Source: Sclerodactyla briareus (lineage: Eukaryota; Echinodermata; Holothuroidea; Dendrochirotida; Sclerodactylidae). Taken from it: a stretch of DNA of 64,000 nucleotides. The stretch covers positions 248,001-312,000 of the forward strand of contig JAODTK010000178.1 in assembly GCA_026419785.1 (NCBI GenBank), in the 5' to 3' direction. Below are positions 12,700 through 23,493 of the stretch, in pieces. The stretch's first letter is position 1; every line of letters begins with the position of its first letter. The translations under genes were made by a program, and so were the position numbers. Below the pieces are notes generated by a model, which worked only from the letters and a program-made list of their open reading frames with translations, had not been told where the DNA came from and did not search any database.

Positions 12700-12905
12700 T
12701 CTCTCCAAATCAGGCCGTTTTGCACTTTTGTGGAGCAGACCTTGCTGGACAGAGGATGGCAGACAGGAGGGGGCACTGAGGACAACTGCTGATGGTTTGC
12801 TTTTGCTCTTGTGCAATATGCACATGCACAAATTCAAAGGACTGTAAACTCTGGAACTGAAGTCCTATGAACTTCGGGTTGGGACGGACGCATTCAGTTT
12901 TTTCC
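12700..12905 (+). repeat. Dispersed repeat, copy 1 (partner at 40.85-41.0 kb)
   Basis: GTGCAATATGCACATGCACA, ATTCAAAGGACTGTAAACTC, AGTCCTATGAACTTCGGGTT and ACGCATTCAGTTTTTTCC have ordered counterparts at 40912-41010 in the same orientation. Family not recognised. Confidence 0.6.
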
Positions 12906-12984
12906 AGCTAATATATTAGCCTCATCATAATTTTTCCGCCCGTTGTCCTTAATTTCAGATGCTTGTTCCACTAGGCATCCATGG

Positions 12985-13090
12985 GAAAGTACAGGTCAGA
13001 AAGATGCAGACAGCAAGCCTCGTTTATGAAAACAGACTTGGGATTCAATCCCGGCCTCTTGGTGGGGAGGCCAATGCGCCACCAACCTAC
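12985..13090 (-). repeat. Possible tRNA-headed SINE
   Basis: On the minus strand GGTGGCGCATTGGCC resembles an A box, and GGGATTGAATCCC, about 33 bases on, resembles a B box with one substitution. Spacing fits a tRNA head. There is no tail or terminal poly(A) to confirm it. Confidence 0.4.
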
Positions 13091-13533
13091 CACTAGATGT
13101 AAAGTGGTCAGGTGTCAATACAAAGGGGTTGTGTCTAATGAAGAGATGATCATTATCTATTACAAAAGTGATCAAGTTCAAAGTAGTGCAAAGAGTTCTT
13201 CTGATGTTTCAACACTTAATTAGAAAGGACACCTGGATGATATACAAGCTCGCCAAACTAGCAGCATGGGCAAGTCTGTTGCTTTTTCCCTTACTTCTTA
13301 GCAAAGAACTTCTATCCATTGAAGACATGGTAAAGATGACTGATTAGTTCCAGCCTGGAGGAGCCGTGCAGAATAACAACACAATGATGGCACCCAAAAG
13401 ACTGTAGGGTGGTGCAACAGATGGCTAATAACATCCAGTTTCTCAAGTCCCCCTTCTATAACCTCTTACTGCTAGGATTTCAAACTACCCTCAAACCCAC
13501 AGTACAGATTATGGCCAACTAGAATACTTGTAC

Positions 13534-13736
13534 CTGTTCCCTGGGCAATGGGGGAGTACCAGTCTCAAAGCTGTATTGCTCCTCAGGAGGGGTATCTCCG
13601 TCTTGTTCAAGTCATTGTTACGACTTTGACCCACTTTCACACTTGGTGAATGCTCATAGTAGAGGGTGGGGTATATGAAGTTACTCTGGTGGGCAGCCGG
13701 GCCGCTGAGCATCCAAATCTCTTATACCAATGTGCC
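13534..13736 (-). pseudogene. DUOX: DUOX exon 4, two compensating frameshifts
   Basis: The exon has 203 bases, with pyrimidine-rich acceptor TTTTCTCTCCTCAACAG and donor ACAG|GTACAAGT. Phase fits exon 3 (Gly completed across the junction). It reads GHIGIRDLDAQRPGCPPE, matching the family's (V/L)xDAQRPGCPPEY block, then hits TAA. Reading resumes one frame on with EIPLLRS and returns to the first frame with YSFETGTPPLPREQ, which matches the 'SRYDxxTGxxPxxPREQ' region. Net length is a multiple of three, so one insertion and one deletion cancel. Total length equals a plausible intact exon. Confidence 0.82.
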
Positions 13737-15429
13737 CTGTTGAGGAGAGAAAATACTACTTAGGAGACGTCCTCGGAAATAAAAAATTGATAGAACCAGG
13801 GTAGGTAAGTGTTGAAATGATTTACCGAATTTGCTACCAGTAGTTCATGGGAGGTCAAAATTTTGCAGCCAAGCGCCCGCCTCCACAAAGAATGCCCCCT
13901 TCCCCACCCCGATATAACATGCAGAATGCATAGAATCTCTCTCGACCTTGAATACCAGATGCCTTGTGCCCTAGGAGTAACGTTTATGAGACCCACCCAA
14001 CTGCATCCATGCGGCAAAAGTCTTGCAGTCTGGTGATGAGCCCCAGTATAATGATGTGGCCTGGTCCTAGCTGGATACAGAGGATGAGGGTTGATGATTA
14101 AGGGCATGTCAAAAACCACATTAGCACTACTGGAATGACACCTCAATTTGAACCTTTGGGTATAACTATTGCCATCCCCATCCTGACCCCCCCCTTCCCC
14201 CCTGGTAGCATCAGGAACACCGCGTCCGTTCGCCTATGCATACATTAACCCTTGCGTGCCATACAATGGACAACTTTATGTTTCTACTAGTGACTCCTTC
14301 CTGCAGTACGCACAATCCTGGACTGCCTCTGACTACCCCCCCCCCCCGACTCCCCCCCCCCCCACCCACTTTCTATTCCATTTTTCGGTATTGCACACCA
14401 TTGATTGAGGCAATGTGAGATTCTGAATGACACTGTGTTGGCAAGGAATAGTGCCATGGTCAATTTCCCCATCTCTTTTATATTACCTTATTGCTCATAG
14501 TACCAGGTACGTAAGGCATAAATTTACATAATCTATTATCCTGACGGAGTGTCAAGTGTCATTATCCATTTCTATGATAATATCCACACCCACTACATCA
14601 TTGTATATTCGTTCAATGGGAAAAATCACAACCTATATAATGGATAGACATGCTGTAGTGTGATTGTACAATAAGAATGTCTACTAAAAATCCTACCAAT
14701 CAGAATATTTGTATTCATTCGGTCCAGTTGAGAGTCATCTTCAGTACAGTTTAAAAGAGAGAAAAGTCATAGCTATACAGTCTGCAGAAGAACATAACTT
14801 CTACCCAGCATGGGTTAACATTTATAACTGAAACATTGTACTGCTGAGAATCAATTATTCTTCATGAACAACCAGGTGACCTCTTGGACATTGGAGTCCA
14901 GTCAGGGTTACGGTTAGCCCAATGGAGAATCTGGCCAAGGAGATGACTTCATGGATACTTGCTGATCCTGCATTGAGGCTCATAGCTACTGGCACGATTT
15001 CCTGGCTGGTATGCTAACGCTTCACTAACTGTCCTAACCACTTGTGCTAGCCACATACTCTATATCTTGGGTTGCATGAAGCAGATGAGCATAAGACGGG
15101 CCGAGTGCGAGCCACAGTCCACTTCACGATTGATGCAGCGGAGTGTGGTCTCAGCACAAGTCCCTAGGCTAGGCTATGTCTAGGCTAGGCTGGGTCTGTT
15201 CAGACCCTGTTGGGTCGGCTCACTGATTCAGTCAATTCCCACAAAATCCTAACAGACTATGATTGGCAGTCCTATGCACAGCAACATAGATGCAGTGCAA
15301 TATCGACATGAGCATGGCTCAAAACCATTGCACTGAAGATCACAGGGCAAACTCCACTAGTCACTCAAGTGTGGACTCGGCTTTAGCCCTCACAAATTAT
15401 TTAGATTGAAAAGGTGGGTTTATACTTAC

Positions 15430-15600
15430 CAAAGAAGGTCATAAGAGCTGTTCTTCCTCTGAAGGAACCTCTACCCCAGTCTGTCCTCCCAACATGGTGG
15501 CCTAGATATCTGGATGGGTTCGGTCCGGGTCATAAATATCCGGATGGTCTGAAGACACCATCCTCGTAAGCGACAGGCAGCCGGCGGGTTAAGGGCAGAT
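15430..15600 (-). pseudogene. DUOX: DUOX exon 3, open except for one in-frame TGA
   Basis: The exon has 171 bases, acceptor CCTTGTATTGCAG and donor TTTG|GTAAGT. The first codon is completed by the G of exon 2 (Asp), then LPLTRRLPVAYEDGVFRPSG follows, which is typical of DUOX. A TGA stands at 15532-15530, after which the same frame continues with PGPNP and ends GSFRGRTALMTFFG, again a strong match. A single nonsense codon with the frame kept on both sides could be a null allele, early pseudogene decay or a base error. The upstream flank of this exon is intron, with the 35-bp minisatellite between exons 2 and 3. Confidence 0.85.
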
Positions 15601-15779
15601 CTGCAATACAAGGATACAATAAAGCCCAAGTTAGTTTTAAATTGTCAAGGCTGGCTACTGGCTAGGACTGTGACTGGACAAAGGCATCCCACTTACCACA
15701 AATCAATTTGTTGTCAAAAACATTTTCCACCCTGGCATGTTATTTGCAAATTCTTATCGTTAGACACCAGTCCCGAAAA

Positions 15780-16350
15780 AGATGACCTTGATAGGGTAGC
15801 AAATTGTCAGTACTGGCCTATCGAATAACCAATTGTTTAACTAGTTGGAGAGTAACTGTCAAGTAGACAATGCTGGCCATTAAACAACTCGCGGTCTGAA
15901 AACAGCAATTGGGAAACTGTCAAATGGACAATGCTGGCCCATTAAACAACTTGTCAAACGGACAATGCTGGCCCATCGAACAACTTACTGTCTGAAACAG
16001 CATTTGGGAAACTCAAATGGACAATGCTGGCCCATCGAACAACTTACTGTCTGAACCAGCTAGAGGGTAACTGTCAAATGGACAATGCTGGCCCAATAAA
16101 CAACTTGTCAATGGACAATGCTGGCCCATTAAACAACTTGATAAACGGACAATGCTGGCCCATCAAACAACTGTCTGAACCAGCTAGAGGGTAACTGTCA
16201 AATGGACAATGCTTGCCCAATAAACAACTTGTCAAACAGACAATGCTGGCCCATTAAACAACTTGTCAAACGGACAATGCTGGCCCATTGAACAAACAAC
16301 TGTCTGAACCAGCTGGAAAGTAACTGACAAATGGACAACTACTGTAACTG
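15780..16350 (+). repeat. 35-bp minisatellite with interspersed longer units, in DUOX intron 2
   Basis: The core unit is GGACAATGCTGGCCCATTAA, then ACAACTTGTCAAAC (about 34-35 bp). A second spacer type, ACTGTCTGAACCAGCTAGAG, then GGTAACTGTCAAAT, is inserted at intervals, giving a compound pattern. More than 12 cores are visible. It lies between DUOX exons 2 and 3. Confidence 0.88.
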
Positions 16351-16758
16351 TCTGAATGGTGGGGTGGCTTCCAGATCCTACCTTACTGGTAGGCCAGTTA
16401 TTATAAGTACTCACTATGATATTGACCAGCTCTCAATGCTTGCACTTCAAGTCGTTTTCACAAAAGAAATAAAGTAGCTTTTTTGTCAGTTTCAAGCTAG
16501 CATGTTAAAAAAGGTCACTGCTTTTTATATCCAGTAACCCAGCCAATCACACAGTATTACCAATAAACTGTACATATAGTATGGTAATTTAGTAAATTTG
16601 TGAATTGAATAACAGCCAAATAATTCCTTAGGCAGCATCAGATGAGACCTAATTTTACTGATAAAAACAGTGGGACCTACATAGACAGACACTTGTCATC
16701 ATAACTGCATATACAGCGGATTGCTCAACCAATCAAGAGCGAATGTCATGGTACCTAC

Positions 16759-16857
16759 CTGCACCACCCCAATCTGGGTGAGCCAAATTATTGTACCATC
16801 CATCATAGCCTTCCCATTCCTCTTCATCGTGTGGGTCAAATTTGATTTCTGAATATC
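16759..16857 (-). CDS. DUOX: DUOX exon 2: start of the peroxidase-homology domain
   Basis: The exon has 99 bases, open in one frame, with acceptor TTTCATGTTTCAG and donor GCAG|GTAGGT. It encodes 32 codons ending YDGWYNNLAHPDWGGA, the conserved N-terminal motif of DUOX peroxidase-homology domains (vertebrate forms read R-[FY]-DGW-[YF]-NNL). The acidic stretch before it (HDEEEWEG) is not conserved that I know of. Phase 1 on both sides fits exon 1 and exon 3 exactly. There are no lesions here. Confidence 0.88.
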
Positions 16858-17099
16858 CTGAAACATGAAAACAGATAAATGGTAACATCACATATCCTCA
16901 AGTCTTCCCCTACAGAGGATTCCATATCAACATAGCAACCTAAAAGATCCAGAGAGGTGTAAGAAGAGATGGAAGGAGTGGAGAATTTGAAAGAGCGGCA
17001 AGAAATACAGTAATGGCTACAAGAATGATGGGCTCATAGAAGGTTAGGCATAGTGTCTGAAAATGTGATAGAAAAACTGAAACAAAAAGTCAAAAAGCT

Positions 17100-17235
17100 T
17101 TGTGATTCTTCGACTGGTCTTGACCCGTCAACTTTGTGTACTCAGTATAGGGAATCCAGTCAACCCACATACCATGTATGAGCGTGCTCCACCCAAGTGG
17201 GGTCAGGTTATCGTTTTAAACAAGCAATAGTTCAC
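17100..17235 (-). repeat. Fragment of the 312-bp AGGTCA repeat family
   Basis: CATACCATGTATGAGC, CACCCAAGTGGGGTCAGGTT and ATCGTTTTAAACAAGC match the family (ACCAAGTATGAGC, GGGGTCGAGTTATCGTGTTTACAAGCC) in order. Diverged; it lies in DUOX intron 1. Confidence 0.55.
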
Positions 17236-17723
17236 AAACATTTCCCCAATTCAATTGAAAATTATCCTGGACTACACATAAAATAAACATAACGTTATCA
17301 TATAAGGAAGCTACATACCCAATTGTCATGTGATCACTGATCAGACCTGGAATTCTGGCCTCGAGGGACTCCAAACAATAGAAATCAAGTACTTAATATG
17401 AAATCATCACATACAAAGTATAGGCTCCATTCATTGCAGGTAAGATGGAGTTACTGTGTCAAAGACCTACAAGACATGTAAGCTGTTACAAAGCAAAATT
17501 CCTTTGTTTTGGTCAAGGTGTGAGAAATTGCTACACCAAAAAGCTGATTTAGTAGGAGCGGAATAATCCATTTGGTCTTGCGCCCCCCCCCCCCCCCCAG
17601 GAGAGCTCTATCCTTGCATCAGGGGAATACCAGCACAGCCACTGATTCTCAACCTAAATTTGAACTTGCTGCAAGTTCGATGGCAGAATCAATAACATAT
17701 ACTGTACTGTAGATTATACGCAC

Positions 17724-17916
17724 CAGACCGGTTTATAAATTCCATCCTCGGATTGCCCAGGACTTCCAGTATCGGGAGATGCAGTGGATGATGCAGTGGA
17801 TGCTGCAGTGGTTGGCTGAGCTGCGTCTGTAGACGATGATGTGCTTTGGTCTGCTGCAGTTGTGCTGCTGACTGTTGCTTTGATTCTCAGTAGCGTTCGG
17901 GGTCTGGGGGGATGCA
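17724..17916 (-). other. Candidate Ser/Thr-rich exon, phase-incompatible with DUOX exons
   Basis: This is an open minus-strand segment rich in Ser, Thr and Ala (runs such as STTAADQSTSSSTDAAQPTT), preceded by a good acceptor CTCTTACTTTGACCAG and followed by GTGCGT as a possible donor. Composition is mucin-like and partly from a 12-15-bp internal repeat (GATGCAGTGGATG). Its 193 bases would shift the frame between DUOX exons 1 and 2. So either it is not part of that transcript, uses another splice site, or is only low-complexity DNA. Confidence 0.3.
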
Positions 17917-17929
17917 CTGGTCAAAGTAA

Positions 17930-20900
17930 GAGAGAAGTACTGTAATCATGAAAACGTAAAAGAAGACCTATTGAACAAAATCATTACTCTTATTGAAAAG
18001 AACTGGTCTCTGATACAAGTATAAATCACGATTAACGAATATCAGAATATCACCATTAGCGACTGAATGCAACAATGCATGACAAAATCTTCTGAGCGAA
18101 CATCACAGTGAAAGTAATAAACACAGTAGAAATTTCCAACTGGCGCAGATCCTGAAGAACATCGACACTATCAACAGTGCGTAATCCCATGCAGTACATT
18201 CAAACATGGCTGAAATTACAGAATTGATTATCCTTTGAAACCAAGTCATTAGGCTCTACAACAAGTTCAAAGATCTCTCTGGCAAAGCTTCACAAGAATA
18301 ATTTACAAATTTTACTGGTAGATATATAATTGAATGTCGTGTAGTTAAATAATTAAGGGTGTGAGTCAACGACAGCAGTTCAATACTTGAGCCAGAGTTT
18401 GGATCAAACGTATCAAATTCCCTGTAATTGGGCTGAAAAACGAGGGTGCGCTCCCTAAATTATGAATGCACCTGGCCTAATAGGAGGACATTTTGTGTTC
18501 AAAATTCCCAGCATTTCGCGCAACTAGTACTCCGAGCACGGTCCTATCGTCTGTAGATGATGACAGGGTTCACTCAAATTTCAACATTTTCGACTGAAAA
18601 TGATATTACTTCCTAAAATGTATCTCATTATCAAGTACATGATACATTTCTCACCATTTCTAGTTGGGTGCAAGAATATTGATGAAGAAATGAGGGGTGA
18701 ATGGCCTAGATTTAACGAGGTACTCTCTGACCAATCTTCTTCATTGTAGTGGCAAGTTTAGTGTGTGGGGTACAGAAAATTCCACCACTTTGTTAACCTA
18801 TATAATGGTTGAATAGCACAAAAAATCTGTCTGGTAATGGTTGAACCCAGTGGAGAGGAATTCAAGAAATATTCTTCGAAGGGCAAGTCCAGCAAACATA
18901 TTTAAAAGTCATGAGTGTGCATGAAAATCATGCCAATCAAACTTTGGTATCTTCATAGCAGTTCGGTTATAAAGGTACCACATTTTTAAAGGTTATATTG
19001 ATCACTGACAAGTGGCAATTTGCAAATTGGCAACAGTTGATGCCGTATATCTACCAATTCGAGGAAACCTTAAGAACTATGTCTTAAATTTTTATCATAT
19101 TGGTAGATATGACATCGTAAAAGGTTGCCAGTTCGCCAAAATCACCAAATGAAATAAATCTTCCCAACCGAACATGCTATAACCTGGAACAAAGTGAGTA
19201 TTTGAATAATTTTTCTTCTCTCAAATATAACCCAACCAAAAACAAAAAAAAAAACAAAAAGTATCACATCGATGGGACTTTGCCTTTAAGTCTGTCTGAA
19301 AGCTTAATTCGTGGACATCAAATTCCAATGTTTTCACTGGATTCACACATCATCTGATAATTTTGTCCCCTGCAAGGAAATAACAATTGGGGAAATGATT
19401 CTTCCTAGTGTCTCCATGCTCCCCCTATTTTAAAATGGACATTCCTTCACGAGTCCCAATATAGTAGTGGAACGTCACTAGTCACAATCAAATTTCATAC
19501 TAGGGATCACGGCCATTCACACAATCATCTGGTGGTCTGCTGCTGCTGCCTCGCGTTTCCGTCAGAACTTGCTTAGGTGGCCTCGGCACGCGCGTAGGCC
19601 GTGACCAGATGCTCTGCTTGGTTGTTTATGTTTCATGACCGCCAGACGCAGCTATTCTCCACAGTGAAGTGTGCGGGTGAAGTCCAAAAAATCCTTGATT
19701 ATGGCATTTCCCAAATCGCTGTAATTTCATCATTCCTGGACAAATTTTGACAGAAATTCTTTAGTGTCGGTAGAGTCTGAGTACATACTTTCAGAATATG
19801 TGAAATGTGGCCCATTTTTTGTATTTTTTCATAGAAAATATGAATTTAACCTGCCTGTGAGGGGCCCATAATACTACTACTAGTTTACTAGTTAACTAGT
19901 ACTAGTATGGAATTTCCGTGTGTCCGGCTCCATGTCTTTGATAGCATTAGCAGAACTGCTACCTGTACAAATCTTGCCACATGTCCACATATATAGGCTA
20001 TATATATTTTTTTTAATTCGACAAAGGCGTGACCCACTTGTCAGTCGGCCTAGTATTATACAGCACACATGTTAACACAATTTCATTTACTATAGGAAGT
20101 ATATACCAGTTAACAACCGAGCCACATCACTGACGAGTGACGAAAAGGAAACCTTTTGGCAGCAAGACACTCCAACAACCGAGAGGCGACGCGGGTGCAT
20201 ATACGTTATTTTATATCCATTCACCGGTTGATCTACGGTGGATGCGTAACAACTCCGCCTGGCCTATATCGTGTTGTATGCCTATACTGTCTAACTTACA
20301 ACGAGCGAGAAAGGACCGTTGAACGCCAGGAATTCGACAGGTTTGTCCTCCCATGCCTGCTGTTATTTTTCTTTCTCCTCGAGTTCGATCCCACAGTTCT
20401 TTCAAACTACATATACCCTAGATCGCCAAATACCTAGATTTGACCACCACCACTGCATTGCTTCCTTGCATCACATCAACTGCAGGCGAAGCAACCAAGA
20501 TTCATGATGTGGGGGGGGGGGTCAGCGATCATGGGATGATCTTATATAATTTATATAACACATGAGCATTACTCCAGCACCACCAACTCCAACAGTCGTA
20601 AAGGCCAAGAGGATTCCCATACTACCAATACTCCCATTATGCCCAACATGGTGATACCCTGGAACATGACTCTTCAATTCGGCGGGCAAGAATTGAGGGG
20701 AAATCAGGAGATACCTTTCCTAGCTCGGAATGAAAATTCCCGGAACATAATAACCAATCGTAAAAAAAAGTCGAGAAAGAGGTAGAGTTCTGACTCGCCT
20801 GTGCGTACGCCACTGCGTCACACTTTTGCATTCCCGCGGGATTTGTAAAACAATATTTCGTTCGATCCCTGCTCACTTTCATTAGTTTACATTATTCCTC

Positions 20901-23420
20901 AAAGTTTGGTGACACAATGATAATTTCACTTTCATTTTTAAATCCGGACTATAGCTATTACTGCACACAACCCAACTACGTGGCACCATGCGAACGGAGG
21001 CGGCGGCATCAGACTACAATCCACATTTAGTTTAAAATAAAGTGGAAAATGGTTTCCATGAAGAACTTCATATTCATGACTGCAAATCCTTTTGGCTTCG
21101 TCAAGGAATAAAAAAAGTTAAGTGTCTGATGCAGTGATATCAGTAGAAACCAGTCATCGATCCTATTCCGCACCAGAACACGAATATTGAGGAGACTTTC
21201 AAAGTAAGGGAGTATACTGTAACGCAACATCAGCCTACGTAATTTGCGAGGCGAATGGAACTGTTGAGTGAAGAAACGCCCAACTACATTGGGTAATGGT
21301 ATTACAAAAGGAAAAAATCTGGGCATTTTAATCAACGGTTGGGTGAAGATTTACATAGGTTTGCCAAATGTTTGTTGATAGGCCTAGTCCAGAGAGGGTG
21401 CTGTCCTAGACCTGTGACATCTCCGACCACCAACTCCCCGCCGCCTGTAAAAGGAATAAAGCCGGGTTTTGTCCCTGGACATGTTCTTGACCCTTATAGC
21501 TACTGTTTTAGGCGTCTGACTGATTGCAACTCGGTCTTATATTAGGACGTTATCAACAGCGCCACCTAATTCTCGTCTCGTGTGTCAGTGGTGAACTACT
21601 CGGCATTGCTGCCAAGAATCAGTGACGTATATAGATCTATGGGTGCAGTAGTGGAACAGTATAGGCCGACATGATAGCAGTAGCGTACGCATGGAGGGGT
21701 TTTGGGGGTAAGACCCCTCCTCCCCCCCCCCCCACCATGACCCATGTGACCAATACATTTTATTTTAGTAGACGATTACGGCTGTTGTTAATTGAATATG
21801 CAACAGAGCTGTGCTCTGGGGGCCTAGGGAGGGGGAGAAGGAAGGCTATAAATGAGGGTGCACTTTTCTCTACTCCTTCCCTAACGCCCTCCCACCCCCA
21901 CCCCCCTCTGACAAATCTCTCAGTGGGCCACTGCATGATAGTATGGAGCTGAAAAAACGTGAAAAAACAAGAGCCACAGAGATTTCGAGAAAACTAGTTC
22001 TTACAGCGCCATATACAACTGAAGCCTGAAGGTCGCGTGGCTGTAATATGTTTCGACAAGATCAGTAGTAACATTAGGAAGTATGTCACGTGACGATCAC
22101 AAGTTCAATTTCAAATGGATGGCATCCGTAGTTGTTATCACAAATCAAAAGTGCGCCACTATCTGACTGTGGCCTATCAACTTCTGCAATATGTATAGTT
22201 TATTTTATCCCCGGCAATGAGTGAACGAATACGGTAGGAATGTCTGCTGTATTTGCTGTTGATTTCAGTTGATTATTTCTTCCCTATAATTTTAATCAAG
22301 TAATGAATACTTTTTATGCAATCTAGGAAAGTGTCCACCGCAGTTCCACGGACACTCTGGATATGACCAGACGGATTCTCAGGAAGCCAGTGTAGGCGGG
22401 TGTTCTGTAGGCCTAATTTGCAATCTTTTCAAGCTATCGAGTTGCATTCTGCGTGTAAATGATCAAAGTAGGATGTATCTGTCTTATAGTGGTTTGTTTT
22501 TTTTTCCAACAAGGATTAGGCGAATAATGCGGGCGGGGGATTTCACTAGGTTATAACATGAATGTGATAGATGCCGTTAAAGGTTATACATTTACACTTG
22601 TGACTGCATGACCTACAGTATTCTGTGCAATCCTCAAACTGCAATCCACGTGAACTCTAGCACTAGCCAGAGGAAGGTGTGGGGGTGGAGTGGGGGAGGG
22701 GGGGTACTTATGCACGCTTAGTTTTAGTACAAGTCAATGTAATACAAAATTTTCGCATTTCGCTCAGTTCGATGTTTTGCTCAGGTTAACACAGTAGCTA
22801 TAGACAGAATATGAAACGACAGTGCAACAGTAGAAACGCTTGTAAAGGAGAACCGACTCATGATGAAGTGGCCGCTAATTAATGAGTGTGAGGAGGGAGG
22901 GGGGGGGGGGCTCGGCCCATAGGCACTTCTGCTATTCATGGGGATACCCTCAAGCAACTCCCCTCGTACATGCCTGACCCCCGCGTCGATTTGGGCAGTA
23001 GTAGCCAATAGGCGTGTATGGTATTCCCGGCACGGCTGCTACACAATTATACGACGTTGCAAATACGGGCTATTTATTGGTCCTAATGTATATTTTCCAA
23101 TATGTGGATCTCTAACTGGTAGTCCATTAGGTTTTATATTAGGTAAATAGGCTATCAAAAATATACAATATGCATGTGTCCTTTCAATAGTCATGGCTAA
23201 CTTGCATGTACACAACTACACGCATCTATTTCTCGAAGCCAGCGTGCAAAACTTAGTCAATCGGAATTACAGTATAAGACCAGACCGTACCACTGTCGAG
23301 CCGTTATTCCCCGGGTATCATGTGTGATATTCTCAAACTACATTCCCTGATGAACATTGGAAAAGAATGAAATGTAAGGCCCGATTTTAGTTTTTCTTTA
23401 GTATAGGTTTTTAAGCAATT
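17930..23420. other. DUOX intron 1, no further exon recognised
   Basis: Notable contents are an A-rich tract (19236-19260), a 14-bp perfect palindrome ACTAGTTAACTAGT at 19887-19900, a G11 run (20511-20521), a relative of the 53-kb foldback element at 21670-21830, and G/C runs of 12 at 21722 and 22899. Nothing gene-like was seen. Confidence 0.5.
21670..21830 (+). repeat. Diverged relative of the foldback element at 53.2 kb
   Basis: AGCAGTAGCGTACGCATGGAG, then a G-rich and a C-rich stretch, ATGACCCATGTGACCAATA, and ATATGCAACAGAGCTGTG with CTCTGGGGGCCTA follow the same order as 53230-53375 (GCAGTGGCGTACGAACGGG, ATGACCCAAGTGATCAATAA, ATATGCAGCAGCATGTG, TCTGGGGCCCATAA). Only one arm is apparent. 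Confidence 0.6.
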
Positions 23421-23429
23421 TAAACTTAC

Positions 23430-23493
23430 CTTGTGGAAAAGCCACAAGAAGACACACCACCAGCAAAACCGCTGGCTTGCCGCGCCGGTTCAT
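23430..23493 (-). CDS. DUOX: DUOX exon 1: start codon and signal peptide
   Basis: The ATG is at 23493-23491, followed by 21 codons plus one base, ending at a strong donor (CAAG|GTAAGT). The peptide begins MNRRGKPAV and continues into a hydrophobic core LLVVCLLVAF. This gives a basic n-region and an h-region, as expected for the secretory signal that precedes the extracellular peroxidase domain of DUOX. The leftover base G joins the first two bases of the exon at 16857 to make a glycine codon with no frame break. That phase match is the main reason for choosing this start. The intron is about 6.6 kb. A promoter was not recognised in the 500 bases upstream. Confidence 0.72.

Larger units (their letters stand above)
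7171..23493 (-). pseudogene. DUOX: Dual oxidase (DUOX/Udx1-type) 5' half, probably an unprocessed pseudogene
   Basis: DUOX enzymes are plasma-membrane NADPH oxidases with an extracellular peroxidase-homology domain, EF hands and a gp91phox-like core; they release H2O2. In sea urchin eggs Udx1 works at fertilisation. Here nine minus-strand exon-like segments in correct order encode a signal peptide and about the first 350 residues of the roughly 1500-residue family. Diagnostic blocks are GYDGWYNNLAHPDWGGA, LPLTRRLPVAYEDGVF, RGRTALMTFFG, DAQRPGCPPE, LNEIT, GIVWFRWH, NEARKWFIAT, VYQWLP and RFGHTLVPP. GT-AG signals flank most segments and the first three junctions match in phase. From exon 3 on there is an in-frame TGA and at least eight frameshifts. 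No EF-hand or oxidase exons were found below 7171. Introns are retained, so this is not a retrocopy. A poorly polished functional gene is the alternative. Confidence 0.85.

Noticed and set aside
12430-12837. 135-codon minus-strand open frame
   Set aside because: Runs through a C16 tract (proline/glycine run) and a dispersed repeat.
13760-14146. 128-codon minus-strand open frame lying between DUOX exons 3 and 4
   Set aside because: No similarity to DUOX or another family that I can see. It ends at the intron flank of exon 4, so treated as intronic.
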